A stretch of 24,386 bases of DNA from a virus. The position numbers and the translations under genes are program-made. Of the stretch, positions 14,062 to 20,944 are shown in pieces (position 1 is the stretch's first letter; every line of letters begins with the position of its first letter). The stretch is taken from the IMG/VR virus record IMGVR_UViG_3300045970_000204, positions 1 to 24,386 of that record, one strand, 5' to 3'. The notes under the pieces are model-generated. The model did not search any database, was not told where the DNA came from, and saw only the letters and a program-made list of their open reading frames with translations.

Positions 14062-15438
14062 TCAGGTTGTGGGAGGCTCCTTCTTGAGAAACTGGTCGAT
14101 GGATGTCTGCCTGCCCTCTCTTGGTGCAGGTTGCTGCATCTGAAGTGTGCCACGCTTGCGCAGCTCCAGCTTGCCCTTCTCTGCCTCCATGTCGGAGATG
14201 ATGAGGGACTTCTTGTTCCAGGCCATCTCGATGCGTCGACCTGTGGCATCCGAGTTACGTGCCTTGGGGAAGCCGAAGCGGAAGATGCCGGCCTCATGCA
14301 TGGCAAGGGTCTTCTCCATCGAGATCTGCAGGTCGGCCGTATTGGTCTTCGATGAGCCGCCCTGGATATCGCCCTGGTGGATGACCTTGCCTTCCTCGAT
14401 GGCTTCAGTGGCGTGCTTGCCGAGCTGGGAACCAGAGATGCCGATTGAGTTCTCGTCGAAGTTCAGGGCACGGAACTCTTCGGCTACGTACTTGTCCTTC
14501 AGGAACATACTGTCGCCTGCACCCTTCTGGTCGGGTGCCATGATGTCGAGGTAGTCGCCGACGATGAAGTCGATCTTGGCGCCGTACCGAAGCTTCACCT
14601 CACGAATGTAGGCAGCGATGTCAGACGTGCGGGTGGTGCCCTCACGCATGCGCTTCACGTGGAAGCTGACGCCTGTCTGCTCGTGGAACTTGTGGATCTC
14701 ATGGGCCACCTCAGCCTTGTTCATCGAGATCATGCCGCTGGCCATGCGTGCCAACATCTGGTCGGTACGCATGGTGACCTTCTTGTCCTTCATCTCGAGC
14801 GAGATGTAGACACCGCTCAGACCCTGACGCATCAGGTTGTGTGCAAGGTTCAGCATGCCGACGGACTTGCCACCACCGGAAGGGGCCAGGAACAGTACCA
14901 ACTCCTGTCGACCCATACCACCACCGATGATGTCATCGACAGACTTCCAGCCAGTGGAGATGACCTCATCCTCATCGTCGTAGGAGGCCAGCCGCTCTTC
15001 AACACCCTCGAAGTAGTTGATGCCAAGGTCGGCCAGCAGGCCCATCTCGGATGCTTCCTTGAACTTCGCCACCATCGTACCGAGGTCGCCCTTCTCGAGG
15101 TAGCCGCCAGTCCCGACCGCCTTCTGCACCTGCTCGATGACCGCCTTGAAGCGGCAGAACTGGGCGATCTGGTTGAGGACAAAGTCACCATCCTTCCCGT
15201 TGAGCGGCACCAGATCGGTAGGCAGCTTTGTAGCCGCGGTGAAGATCGACGATGCTGGCACCGAGTGGTGCTCAGCGAAGTACTCCTTCAGGAACTTCAC
15301 ACCCTTCGCGATGTGCGGGTCGAAGAAGGTGGGGCTCAGCAGGTTCTGCACTCTGCAGAAGAGGTCAGGGTTGCTGACCATTGCGTTGACGTAGAGCCGC
15401 TGCCACTCTTCATCCATGTGGGGGACATCATTGTTCAT
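14062..15438 (-). CDS. gp41-like: Replicative DNA helicase, DnaB/T4 gp41 type
   Basis: A 458-residue protein. Residues 1-130 are the helical N-terminal domain, and residues 155-430 the RecA-like motor. Walker A is A185-PSGGGKS192, YISLEM (211-216) is the H1a-type motif carrying the catalytic Glu, FIVGD295YLDIM is Walker B, and GSQLGKH near 336-342 carries the sensor Gln. The length is close to T4 gp41 (475). It would unwind DNA ahead of the fork as a hexamer with the primase, whose stop overlaps its ATG by four bases. The C-terminus ends in QTSIDQFLKK, where Q444, I447, F450 and L451 fit the clamp-binding PIP pattern. This is not an established feature of this helicase family. Confidence 0.92.
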   Translation of the reverse strand: MNNDVPHMDEEWQRLYVNAMVSNPDLFCRVQNLLSPTFFDPHIAKGVKFLKEYFAEHHSVPASSIFTAATKLPTDLVPLNGKDGDFVLNQIAQFCRFKAVIEQVQKAVGTGGYLEKGDLGTMVAKFKEASEMGLLADLGINYFEGVEERLASYDDEDEVISTGWKSVDDIIGGGMGRQELVLFLAPSGGGKSVGMLNLAHNLMRQGLSGVYISLEMKDKKVTMRTDQMLARMASGMISMNKAEVAHEIHKFHEQTGVSFHVKRMREGTTRTSDIAAYIREVKLRYGAKIDFIVGDYLDIMAPDQKGAGDSMFLKDKYVAEEFRALNFDENSIGISGSQLGKHATEAIEEGKVIHQGDIQGGSSKTNTADLQISMEKTLAMHEAGIFRFGFPKARNSDATGRRIEMAWNKKSLIISDMEAEKGKLELRKRGTLQMQQPAPREGRQTSIDQFLKKEPPTT

Positions 15439-16427
15439 CGATAGGTTCCAAATGTTCCATTGTTGAGGATGCCGATCCGCTGCATGATCGGACTGCGCGT
15501 GACGTTCTTCATGAGCTGGTAGATTGCCAGTGGCTTGCCATACAACTCGACCATCTTGCTGGCATCAACTCCACGCTTGTCGAAGTAGCTGATCTCCCAG
15601 CCGTGTTCGAGAGCGAGGGCGGTGAGTGCATCTCCATTGCCATCAGGATCCTGCACGAAGATGATACGGCGACGGCACTTCTTCAGGATCTCCAGCTTGG
15701 CGGCATTGAGGGTAGATCCAAGGATGCAGACCCCGTCCAGTACGATGGCATCGAAGACGCCTTCACAGACGAACAGCGGTGCTGGGTCGTACTGATAGAG
15801 GCGATCGTAGCCGTAGAGGACCGCTTCTCGAGAGGCCGTGCAGTTCACATACCGGGGCTTGATGTTGTCGATGCTGCGTGCCTGCCAGTAGATGACCTTC
15901 CCATCTCGGTAGTAGGGGATGATGACACGTCGAAGGTGCCGAGGATCGAGACTGAAGTGCGCACGAACTGCAAGAGGATCGACCTTGCGTGATAGCAGGT
16001 ACTCGATCAACGGTTCCTGCAGCTCGTCGTTGTGGTCTGCACCCAGCGGATAGCACCGGTCTGGCAGCGTCACCTCAGGTGTGATGAGCTTGATCTTCTT
16101 CAGCTCATCAAGGCTGATCTCACTGTCTTCTTTGACCTCAGCAAACATGGCTGAGCGAATGCCAGTGAGGTCATCTCGAGTGATGCCGAAGGCCTCGAGG
16201 ATCTCACGCGCATTCTTCGACAGCTTGCCTGAGCCCTCCTCGTACTTGAACTTGGCACCGCAGTTGTAGCACGAGTAGCCTGTGTGGTCAGGGTCGAACT
16301 TGAAGCCGCCGCGGTCCTTCTGGTCATGGCACATCGGGCACCGTACATCGAAGAAGCCTCGGGAGTTTGCGCTCCCAAGAGCTACCTTCGATTGAATGAT
16401 GTCAGCGAGTGTGCGTTGTTGCAGCAT
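15435..16427 (-). CDS. gp61-like: DNA primase, T4 gp61/DnaG type
   Basis: A 330-residue protein. The zinc ribbon uses C30-x2-C33 (CPMC) and C53-x2-C56 (CYNC). The TOPRIM core has E222 in LFVCEGVFDAI and D260-x-D262 in FVQDPDGNGDA, with D266 following. The segment around 167-195 (RRVIIPYYRDGKVIYWQAR) is the usual RNAP-basal strand region. It makes RNA primers for lagging-strand synthesis and works with the helicase encoded directly after it (ATGA overlap). The length matches T4 gp61 (342). A TGATACAAT element sits seven bases before the ATG, and AGGAG lies almost against the ATG, so the 5' end of its message is uncertain. Confidence 0.9.
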   Translation of the reverse strand: MLQQRTLADIIQSKVALGSANSRGFFDVRCPMCHDQKDRGGFKFDPDHTGYSCYNCGAKFKYEEGSGKLSKNAREILEAFGITRDDLTGIRSAMFAEVKEDSEISLDELKKIKLITPEVTLPDRCYPLGADHNDELQEPLIEYLLSRKVDPLAVRAHFSLDPRHLRRVIIPYYRDGKVIYWQARSIDNIKPRYVNCTASREAVLYGYDRLYQYDPAPLFVCEGVFDAIVLDGVCILGSTLNAAKLEILKKCRRRIIFVQDPDGNGDALTALALEHGWEISYFDKRGVDASKMVELYGKPLAIYQLMKNVTRSPIMQRIGILNNGTFGTYR

Positions 16428-16433
16428 ACTCCT

Positions 16434-16442
16434 ATTGTATCA
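16434..16442 (-). promoter_or_regulatory. Candidate extended -10 promoter before primase
   Basis: TGATACAAT on the - strand fits TGnTAyAAT. No convincing -35 is seen. A start about seven bases downstream would fall on the primase ATG itself. The ten bases TACAATAGGA recur before the clamp gene. Confidence 0.35.
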
Positions 16443-16474
16443 ACGATCGATACGGCGGGAGACCTGAATGGTGG

Positions 16475-17095
16475 TTACTTCGGCACGCGGTAACTGACGA
16501 GCTTGCGCTGAGCATCGCGGGCATAGGACCCGTCAGACCCACCAGAAGGGCCCTTGTTATAGGCAGTCATCAGCGCAGCACCTTTGAGACCATACTGCTG
16601 GCCGAGAAGGATGAGGTAGCGGCCTGCGACCTCGATGTTGAAGCGCTCGTTGAGGATGAGGTTGGCCTTGATCTCGTCGTCGGTGCGGGTGTGGAAATCG
16701 TAGGCTTCAAACATCGATGGCCAACGTGACAACACGTCGCGCGCTGCTGCTAACTTGATCTGCATCGGGCCGAAGTAGGCGTTGGGCCCAGGGTTGGCGA
16801 CGTTGTACTTCGCTGCACCACCAGCCAGTGTTTCCTGTAGCAGGACAGCTTGAAGAAGCTCGGGGCTCTTCATCTGGATCTCCACCGCTACTTCACGCGC
16901 CATGTTGAGCAGCTCATACTGCTTGGGCGTGAGGTTAGACGGCAGCACGTGAGCTACCTGTCCGCCCACCTGGGTCTCGCTGTGCTCAGCGATAACCGAG
17001 TTGCCGACGGGTGATGGCATCTGTTGAAAGAGATTTACAGCGGCAGCTGTAAGCAAACTCGCGAGCAGCGAGAGGGGCAAAATTACGATTTTCAT
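16475..17095 (-). CDS. Secreted SLT-type lytic transglycosylase
   Basis: A 206-residue protein. Residues 1-20 (MKIVILPLSLLASLLTAAAV) are a signal peptide or N-terminal anchor. Residues about 58-200 match the Slt/goose-lysozyme-like fold of lytic transglycosylases: the catalytic Glu in LLQETLAGG (near residue 88), YFGPMQIK (the GLMQI motif), NIEVAGRYLILLGQQYG (the NI..G..YL motif) and TAYNKGP (the AYNAGP motif). It would cleave the glycan strands of peptidoglycan in the periplasm. It has its own sigma70-like promoter and a GGAG site 8 bases before the ATG. It lies in the replication block rather than next to the spanins, so roles in superinfection exclusion, envelope remodelling or lysis are all possible. 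Confidence 0.75.
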   Translation of the reverse strand: MKIVILPLSLLASLLTAAAVNLFQQMPSPVGNSVIAEHSETQVGGQVAHVLPSNLTPKQYELLNMAREVAVEIQMKSPELLQAVLLQETLAGGAAKYNVANPGPNAYFGPMQIKLAAARDVLSRWPSMFEAYDFHTRTDDEIKANLILNERFNIEVAGRYLILLGQQYGLKGAALMTAYNKGPSGGSDGSYARDAQRKLVSYRVPK

Positions 17096-17151
17096 GTCTA
17101 CTCCGTAGAAGGATGAGGCCTTATAGTTGGCCCAGATTATGCGGGTATTCC

Positions 17152-17181
17152 ATTATAGCATACAACGCGCCCAAAAGACAA
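17152..17181 (-). promoter_or_regulatory. Sigma70-like promoter with extended -10
   Basis: On the - strand TTGTCT (17176-17181), an 18-base spacer, then TATAAT (17152-17157) preceded by TGC, an extended -10. Transcription would begin near 17145 and give the transglycosylase gene a leader of about 50 bases. It is the best host-type promoter in the window. Confidence 0.75.
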
Positions 17182-17192
17182 CCTGAAAAATG

Positions 17193-17217
17193 AAAGGGCC
17201 CGAAGACCGGGCCCTTT
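17193..17217 (-). terminator. Rho-independent terminator
   Basis: AAAGGGCCCG (17193-17202) pairs with CGGGCCCTTT (17208-17217) around a five-base loop. On the - strand it is followed by CATTTTT. It ends the transcript of the 145-aa gene at 17288-17725, just before the transglycosylase promoter. Confidence 0.85.
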
Positions 17218-17287
17218 GGTTGCTGAGCGCAATGTATTTACTGCGCCATGCGGTAGATCACGGTTAGATGATTACCACATCGTGACA

Positions 17288-17725
17288 TCACATTGACGAG
17301 ATTGAAGGACGCTCGCCCGAAACGGTGCCTTGATCGCCCTTGGTGAACTCAGAGCCGATCTGTGCGTCAGAGCCGTACACCTCGACAGTAGCAAGACCGC
17401 CGCCGAGCACTGCACCCCGTGGGCGCTTGATCTTGACGTAGTTCATGTGGAAGAAGTCGAGTGGGTTGACACCGTTGTTGAGCTTGCCCTGGGACAGAAG
17501 TTCCCACAGTGGGTACTTGTCGGCGTGAACTGAGACCAGGAACTTCTTCAGACGTGCCTTGTCGATAGGGTGAAGCTTGTCAACTTCGATACCATAGAGC
17601 GTGCCATCTGGGGCTTCCATAACAACAGCTACTTCCTTGAGGATGCCGTCATCATTCCAATCGATGAGGTAGACGTGCATCAAATCAGTTTTCCGCTTTT
17701 CAATCTTTACTGGTGCTGTTGCCAT
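17288..17725 (-). CDS. Unrecognised protein, 145 aa, own transcription unit
   Basis: It opens with a basic segment (KIEKRKTD). A beta-rich part follows (MHVYLIDWNDDGILKEVAVVMEAP, then GTLYGIEVDKL), next a helical, basic stretch (DKARLKKFLVSVHADKYPLWELL), then NYVKIKRPRGAVLGGGLATVEVYG and a Gly/Ser-rich tail. There is no signal peptide, membrane segment, Cys or enzyme motif, and I do not recognise a family. A TAGGAG site 7 bases before the ATG fixes the start. The gene forms a closed unit: a TGTAAATA late-type promoter and a hairpin leader upstream, and a strong terminator downstream. That suggests high late expression and a virion or assembly role, which is inference only. Confidence 0.55.
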   Translation of the reverse strand: MATAPVKIEKRKTDLMHVYLIDWNDDGILKEVAVVMEAPDGTLYGIEVDKLHPIDKARLKKFLVSVHADKYPLWELLSQGKLNNGVNPLDFFHMNYVKIKRPRGAVLGGGLATVEVYGSDAQIGSEFTKGDQGTVSGERPSISSM

Positions 17726-17791
17726 TCTTTTCTCCTAAGAGGTGGTACGGGAAACACGTTAGACGTTTTATCTCAGAGAGAACCCATTAGT

Positions 17792-17813
17792 TGGATGTAG
17801 CCCTCTACATCCA
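17792..17813 (-). other. 5' leader hairpin upstream of the 145-aa gene
   Basis: TGGATGTAG (17792-17800) pairs with CTACATCCA (17805-17813): a 9-bp stem with a four-base loop. It would form at the very 5' end of a transcript from the late-type promoter at 17819-17826. Such stems can protect the message or tune translation. Confidence 0.5.
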
Positions 17814-17818
17814 TCCTA

Positions 17819-17826
17819 TATTTACA
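17819..17826 (-). promoter_or_regulatory. Candidate late promoter (TGTAAATA)
   Basis: The third exact copy of TGTAAATA in the window, on the - strand, about 94 bases before the ATG at 17725. No other candidate promoter was seen for that gene. Confidence 0.5.
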
Positions 17827-17849
17827 GCACCTGGCAGGCGCATCAATCC

Positions 17850-17857
17850 TTTAAATA
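17850..17857 (+). promoter_or_regulatory. Candidate late promoter for the HNH gene (TTTAAATA)
   Basis: TTTAAATA, one mismatch from TATAAATA, 22 bases before the ATG at 17880, with a GGAGAG ribosome binding site at 17871-17876. Free-standing homing endonuclease genes in T4 often carry their own late promoter. Confidence 0.35.
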
Positions 17858-17879
17858 TACATGATAGAATGGAGAGACA

Positions 17880-18653
17880 ATGCACCCTGTTGATAACAAG
17901 TACACACACTGGTATTACGCACTTATGCAGAAGCGCAGGAATACACCACTATTGAAAGTTGGTGGATATTGCGAGAACCATCACGTTCTACCAGAATGTC
18001 TCGGCGGTCCCAATACCAAGGAGAACATGATAATGCTCTCAGCACGAGAGCATTATGTAGCGCACTTGCTACTGACAAAGATGTTCGATGGCGATGCTAA
18101 AAAACGGATGCATTATGCGTTCTATTCAATGCGTCGCAAGAAAGCCGGCATGGTGCGATATGAGCCCAATAGTCACATTTATGAGATACTGGTCAAAAAG
18201 ATTGATAGGGCCCCATCAGAAGAAACACGCAAGCGCATGCGTGATAGCGCAAAGCTTAGACCCCCGCAAACAGAAGAAACTCGACAACTTCGAAGCGCAG
18301 CAGTAAGGGCCTCATACACCCCTGAACTTAGAGCATCACGTTCTGCTCAGTTCAAGGATAAACCTTTTACAGACCAACACCGTCGTAACTTGTCAGCAGG
18401 TCAGAAGGGTAAAGTTATGTCAGAAGCGTTCATTGAATATTGCCGCCAGCGCAGGGGCGAGAAGAACGCTCGCTCTAAAACCTGGGTAATATCATCGCCA
18501 ACCGGTGAAATCTTTACCACCAAAGCTATGGGTGATTTCTGCAATCAGCATGGCTTAGCTTATAGTGCATTTAGAAACCGGGCACGCGAAAATAGTCGTA
18601 GCCCGCTGGTGAAGGGACCGTCGAAGGGCTGGTCCCTCCTATCCTGCGCCTGA
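17880..18653 (+). CDS. HNH homing endonuclease with NUMOD3 repeats
   Basis: A 257-residue protein. The HNH catalytic unit lies at about residues 30-65: ENHHVLPECLGGPN with the His pair 34-35, N49 region, and REHYVAH with H58/H62. This is the form typical of phage free-standing HNH enzymes. Residues about 110-205 hold NUMOD3-like DNA-contact repeats (SEETRKRMRDSAK, TEETRQLRSAAVR, TDQHRRNLSAGQKGK). The C-terminus (FTTKAMGDFCNQHGLAYSAFRNRAR) looks like a NUMOD1-type helix-turn-helix. It is the only + strand gene in the replication block and is visibly richer in A and T than its neighbours, both signs of acquisition. A GGAGAG site fixes the start. It would cut related phage genomes that lack it. 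Confidence 0.88.
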   Translation: MHPVDNKYTHWYYALMQKRRNTPLLKVGGYCENHHVLPECLGGPNTKENMIMLSAREHYVAHLLLTKMFDGDAKKRMHYAFYSMRRKKAGMVRYEPNSHIYEILVKKIDRAPSEETRKRMRDSAKLRPPQTEETRQLRSAAVRASYTPELRASRSAQFKDKPFTDQHRRNLSAGQKGKVMSEAFIEYCRQRRGEKNARSKTWVISSPTGEIFTTKAMGDFCNQHGLAYSAFRNRARENSRSPLVKGPSKGWSLLSCA

Positions 18654-18658
18654 GATTG

Positions 18659-18901
18659 TTACTGAAAGATCCAGAAGCAGGCAGTCATCGCCCGCACCGT
18701 GCCACGCTTCTTGATGATGGCTGTGCGCCAGCCAAGAACCCGAAAGACCTCTTCACCATCATCTAACCAAGGGCGGTATGCCCGACGCCAGAGGCGGGTC
18801 AGAGCTTTCGACTTGGTGATGCGCACCTTCACGTTGTGTCGCCACGTTGTGAAGTTGTCCAGCATAATGCCGATAGCGAAGAGGTAGCGACCATCTTTCA
18901 T
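18659..18901 (-). CDS. Unrecognised small basic protein, 80 aa
   Basis: It is rich in Arg, Lys and Trp (RITKSKALTRLWRRAYRPWLDDGEEVF, then VLGWRTAIIKKRGTVRAMTACFWIFQ). The ATG at 18901 lies one base after the stop of the 5' nuclease gene. An alternative ATG at 18937 would add 12 residues and overlap that gene by 35 bases; it has a weak AAGG upstream, whereas 18901 has no clear ribosome binding site. It ends five bases from the converging HNH gene. No known motif is visible. The many Trp and basic residues could suit nucleic-acid binding. It is probably a small replication-block accessory gene, or possibly a remnant cut by the HNH insertion. Confidence 0.4.
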   Translation of the reverse strand: MKDGRYLFAIGIMLDNFTTWRHNVKVRITKSKALTRLWRRAYRPWLDDGEEVFRVLGWRTAIIKKRGTVRAMTACFWIFQ

Positions 18902-18902
18902 G

Positions 18903-19904
18903 TCAGAACACCAGCGTCGATTGCCTCTTCTCAGCATTGACAGCCTTCGTCTCTTCCTTTAGAGGTGAGTTACGCCCTGTCGAACTAAACAACTCCACAA
19001 AATGCTGAGCATCATCAGCAATCTTGCGTAGCCCGAACTTGGCGCAGAATTTGGTAAAATGGAAATAGCTGAATGCACCGTGATGCATGATTTCATGCTC
19101 AACCATCTCATGCATGAGGGCACGGATGTGGGCAGGCTGCCGCTCGAGGTTCATCAGCAGCTGGTTCTCTTCAAACATGTCACCAACACGGAGGGTGCGC
19201 TTGATGCCAGTCTCAGGGTCGCTGAACACCCAGGTCTTGTTCATCAGATTGGTACGATCATACTCGTTGGTGAAAGCCTTTGTGATCTTCGTGATGCGCT
19301 CACGTGGGGAAGCTGTCAACACGTTGTCGCCAGTATCGCCGCGAATGGCCTTCTCGAACATGAAGAAGATAGGATCGATCTTCTCGCCAGTGTCCTTGTC
19401 CCAACCACGGAGCTTGCCATCATCAGGGTTCAGCAGTGAAACGCCAGGCAGCTTGAGCAGCTGGATGAAGTCCTTGTCGCCAGAGAGAATGACGACTTCA
19501 TCACCGACAGCGGAGAAGTGCTGCACATAGGCGGCGATGCTGTCGTCGCCCTCCAACTCTGGCCGTGACAGGCAGACGAGCGAGGTGTGCTTGCGTGCCA
19601 GCTCTTCGAAGGCAGTCATCAGCTCGTAGAAGGCGATCTTACTGTCGTCGGTGACGCGGTTGCCCTTGTAGAGGCGCTGCGAGACACACTCCGGAGATCG
19701 GGTGTAGTCCTTGCGCCAGTTCTTGGATCCTTCGAAGGCCACTGCCACCTGATCAGGTTTGATCTTGCGGTAGTGCGACTTCAGCGTGTTCAGCGCCACA
19801 TGCATCGACAGGCCAGCCAGATCGTCGGCTCCGCTGTTGTACTTGCTCTGGGCTGCTGCGACACGAAAGAGGATGTTCGAGGTGTCAACGACGAGGCGCT
19901 TCAT
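18903..19904 (-). CDS. rnh-like: 5'-3' exonuclease / RNase H, FEN family (T4 rnh-like)
   Basis: A 333-residue protein with the FEN metal-binding residues in order: D7 in VVDTSN, E118, D120 and D121 in LEGDDSIAAY, D143 and D145 in LSGDKDFIQL, and D190 and D193 in GDTGDNV. The position usually held by Asp after the third strand is Glu58 here (AFEGS). The arch region WRKDY...YKGNR carries the conserved basic residues. The length is close to T4 RNase H (305). It removes RNA primers and flaps on the lagging strand. It is coupled to the preceding gene by ATGA. The protein ends with RQSTLVF, a C-terminal clamp-binding-like tail. Confidence 0.88.
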   Translation of the reverse strand: MKRLVVDTSNILFRVAAAQSKYNSGADDLAGLSMHVALNTLKSHYRKIKPDQVAVAFEGSKNWRKDYTRSPECVSQRLYKGNRVTDDSKIAFYELMTAFEELARKHTSLVCLSRPELEGDDSIAAYVQHFSAVGDEVVILSGDKDFIQLLKLPGVSLLNPDDGKLRGWDKDTGEKIDPIFFMFEKAIRGDTGDNVLTASPRERITKITKAFTNEYDRTNLMNKTWVFSDPETGIKRTLRVGDMFEENQLLMNLERQPAHIRALMHEMVEHEIMHHGAFSYFHFTKFCAKFGLRKIADDAQHFVELFSSTGRNSPLKEETKAVNAEKRQSTLVF

Positions 19905-20245
19905 GTTGGGTATCCAGTATTGCGTTGTGGATCAGAACGACGTTCGATCAGGCCGTAGAAGATGTCATCGACTGGATCTCCACGCATCTTACCCATCTCG
20001 ACAGCTGCATTGAGGAGCAGTTGCCATGTTGGTATGTCAGAGCGGCGCATGTTGCAGGTGCGGAGGTACATTGCCAGCTCGATCGTCTCGAACTGCTGGC
20101 GTGTCTGCATGACTTCCTGCAGCCGCTTCTCAACGGCCCAGCTGTTGCCCGCGCCGTCAAGAAAGCCGAAGATGTCAGGTGCATCCATGAGATGCATCAC
20201 CTCATCGACGATCTCGGTCAGCCGTTCTGTAGAAACATTCTTCAT
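19901..20245 (-). CDS. Unrecognised small replication-block protein, 114 aa
   Basis: It appears entirely helical: an acidic N-terminal helix (ERLTEIVDEVMHLMDAP), a middle segment (AVEKRLQEVMQTRQQFETIELAMYLRTCNM) and a C-terminal part (WQLLLNAAVEMGKM, then DDIFYGLIERRSDP). No signal peptide, membrane segment or enzyme motif is seen. It overlaps both neighbours by four bases (ATGA), so its translation is tied to the 5' nuclease and to the 115-aa gene. The position between clamp and nuclease genes suggests a replisome accessory. It is too short and lacks motifs for a clamp-loader ATPase; a small clamp-loader subunit cannot be excluded. I do not recognise it. Confidence 0.5.
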   Translation of the reverse strand: MKNVSTERLTEIVDEVMHLMDAPDIFGFLDGAGNSWAVEKRLQEVMQTRQQFETIELAMYLRTCNMRRSDIPTWQLLLNAAVEMGKMRGDPVDDIFYGLIERRSDPQRNTGYPT

Positions 20246-20589
20246 GTGCGGATCTCGTTGACGATCGTGCTCAGGCCGGGATGAGCGGCTGATTGGACTG
20301 CATCATCCTGCGGGTCGTTGGCCAGGTGGGTTGGACGCATGGATGAAGCATAGAAGAACAACTGCACGGTATCCTCCTCAGTCTCTGCCTCGAAGCCGAG
20401 CGTCTTCAGATGGGCAATGAAGGCTGGGTTCCACTTCATCTTGATGGCTACTCGGCCGTCTGGCTCGAAGCCATCGATCTCGAAGGAAGCCCATGCCTTG
20501 GGGGATGCCTCGCGCGCCGCAAGCACCTTCTCTTCAGGCGTCGGAAACTTGGTGAAGTAGTCCCAAGTGCGGCGCAGCAAGCTCACCAT
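20242..20589 (-). CDS. Unrecognised small protein, 115 aa
   Basis: A basic N-terminus (MVSLLRRTWDYFTKFPTPEEK) leads to a central strand-helix unit, RVAIKMKWNPAFIAHLKTLGF, followed by EEDTVQLFFYA and an Asp/Pro-rich tail. The W-N-x-x-F-I-x-x-L...G-F...E-E-x-x-V-Q pattern recurs, from memory, in small hypothetical proteins of many tailed phages, but no function is known to me. It overlaps the previous gene by seven bases and the next by four. It may be RNA-binding or a replisome accessory by context. It does not match the RegA translational repressor, which occupies a comparable region in T4. Confidence 0.5.
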   Translation of the reverse strand: MVSLLRRTWDYFTKFPTPEEKVLAAREASPKAWASFEIDGFEPDGRVAIKMKWNPAFIAHLKTLGFEAETEEDTVQLFFYASSMRPTHLANDPQDDAVQSAAHPGLSTIVNEIRT

Positions 20590-20942
20590 GATGTGGATGC
20601 TCCACGCGTGGCTGCGACACCCTTCATCATGCGATCCACTTCAGGACCGACGATGTCACGCAGGCGGTCGATCATCAGGCTCTCACACAGGGTATCGATG
20701 ACGCTGGAGGTCATCGTGGTGAGGTCAGTGGTCAGCAGTGTGTCTGTGCTGATGGTGCCAGTGGTCTGCTTGCCGCCAAACTGCAGGGTGATAGCTGCCC
20801 CGCCCTGCGTCATCTTGGCGGTGGCAACAGGCTGCCACTTCTGAGCCAGTGGCTTGTACATGGCCAGCTCACGTTGAAGATGCTGCACCTGCTCTTCCAG
20901 GCGGGCTACGTATTCCAGGCGGGTCTTGTCGATGTCGTCCAT
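20583..20942 (-). CDS. Unrecognised coiled-coil protein, 119 aa
   Basis: Residues 1-35 form a clear heptad-type coiled coil (LEYVARLEEQVQHLQRELAMYK), probably a dimerisation helix. Residues 40-72 are beta-rich (PVATAKMTQGGAAITLQFGGKQ), and a Thr-rich stretch leads to a C-terminal helix (SSVIDTLCESLMIDRLRDIVGPEVDRMMK). The ATG lies two bases beyond the clamp stop, so the two are co-translated. No family is recognised. The coiled coil suggests an oligomeric adaptor acting with the clamp or nuclease, but this is inference from position. Confidence 0.5.
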   Translation of the reverse strand: MDDIDKTRLEYVARLEEQVQHLQRELAMYKPLAQKWQPVATAKMTQGGAAITLQFGGKQTTGTISTDTLLTTDLTTMTSSVIDTLCESLMIDRLRDIVGPEVDRMMKGVAATRGASTSW

Positions 20943-20944
20943 TT

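Noticed and set aside
14659-15444. Long + strand open frame (261 codons) opposite the helicase
   Set aside because: It mirrors the helicase codons, has no recognisable domain or ribosome binding site, and the helicase motifs on the other strand are unambiguous.
17235-17242. AGTAAATA on the - strand as another late promoter
   Set aside because: It lies about 20 bases before a strong terminator in the same direction and has no gene to serve, so it is probably chance.
17862-17870. TGATAGAAT as an extended -10 promoter for the HNH gene
   Set aside because: Transcription would start after the GGAGAG ribosome binding site, which then would not be on the message; the TTTAAATA site upstream fits better.
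18613-18637. AGGGACC/GGTCCCT hairpin at the end of the HNH gene as a terminator
   Set aside because: The loop is 11 bases, it lies inside the coding sequence, and no T run follows on either strand.
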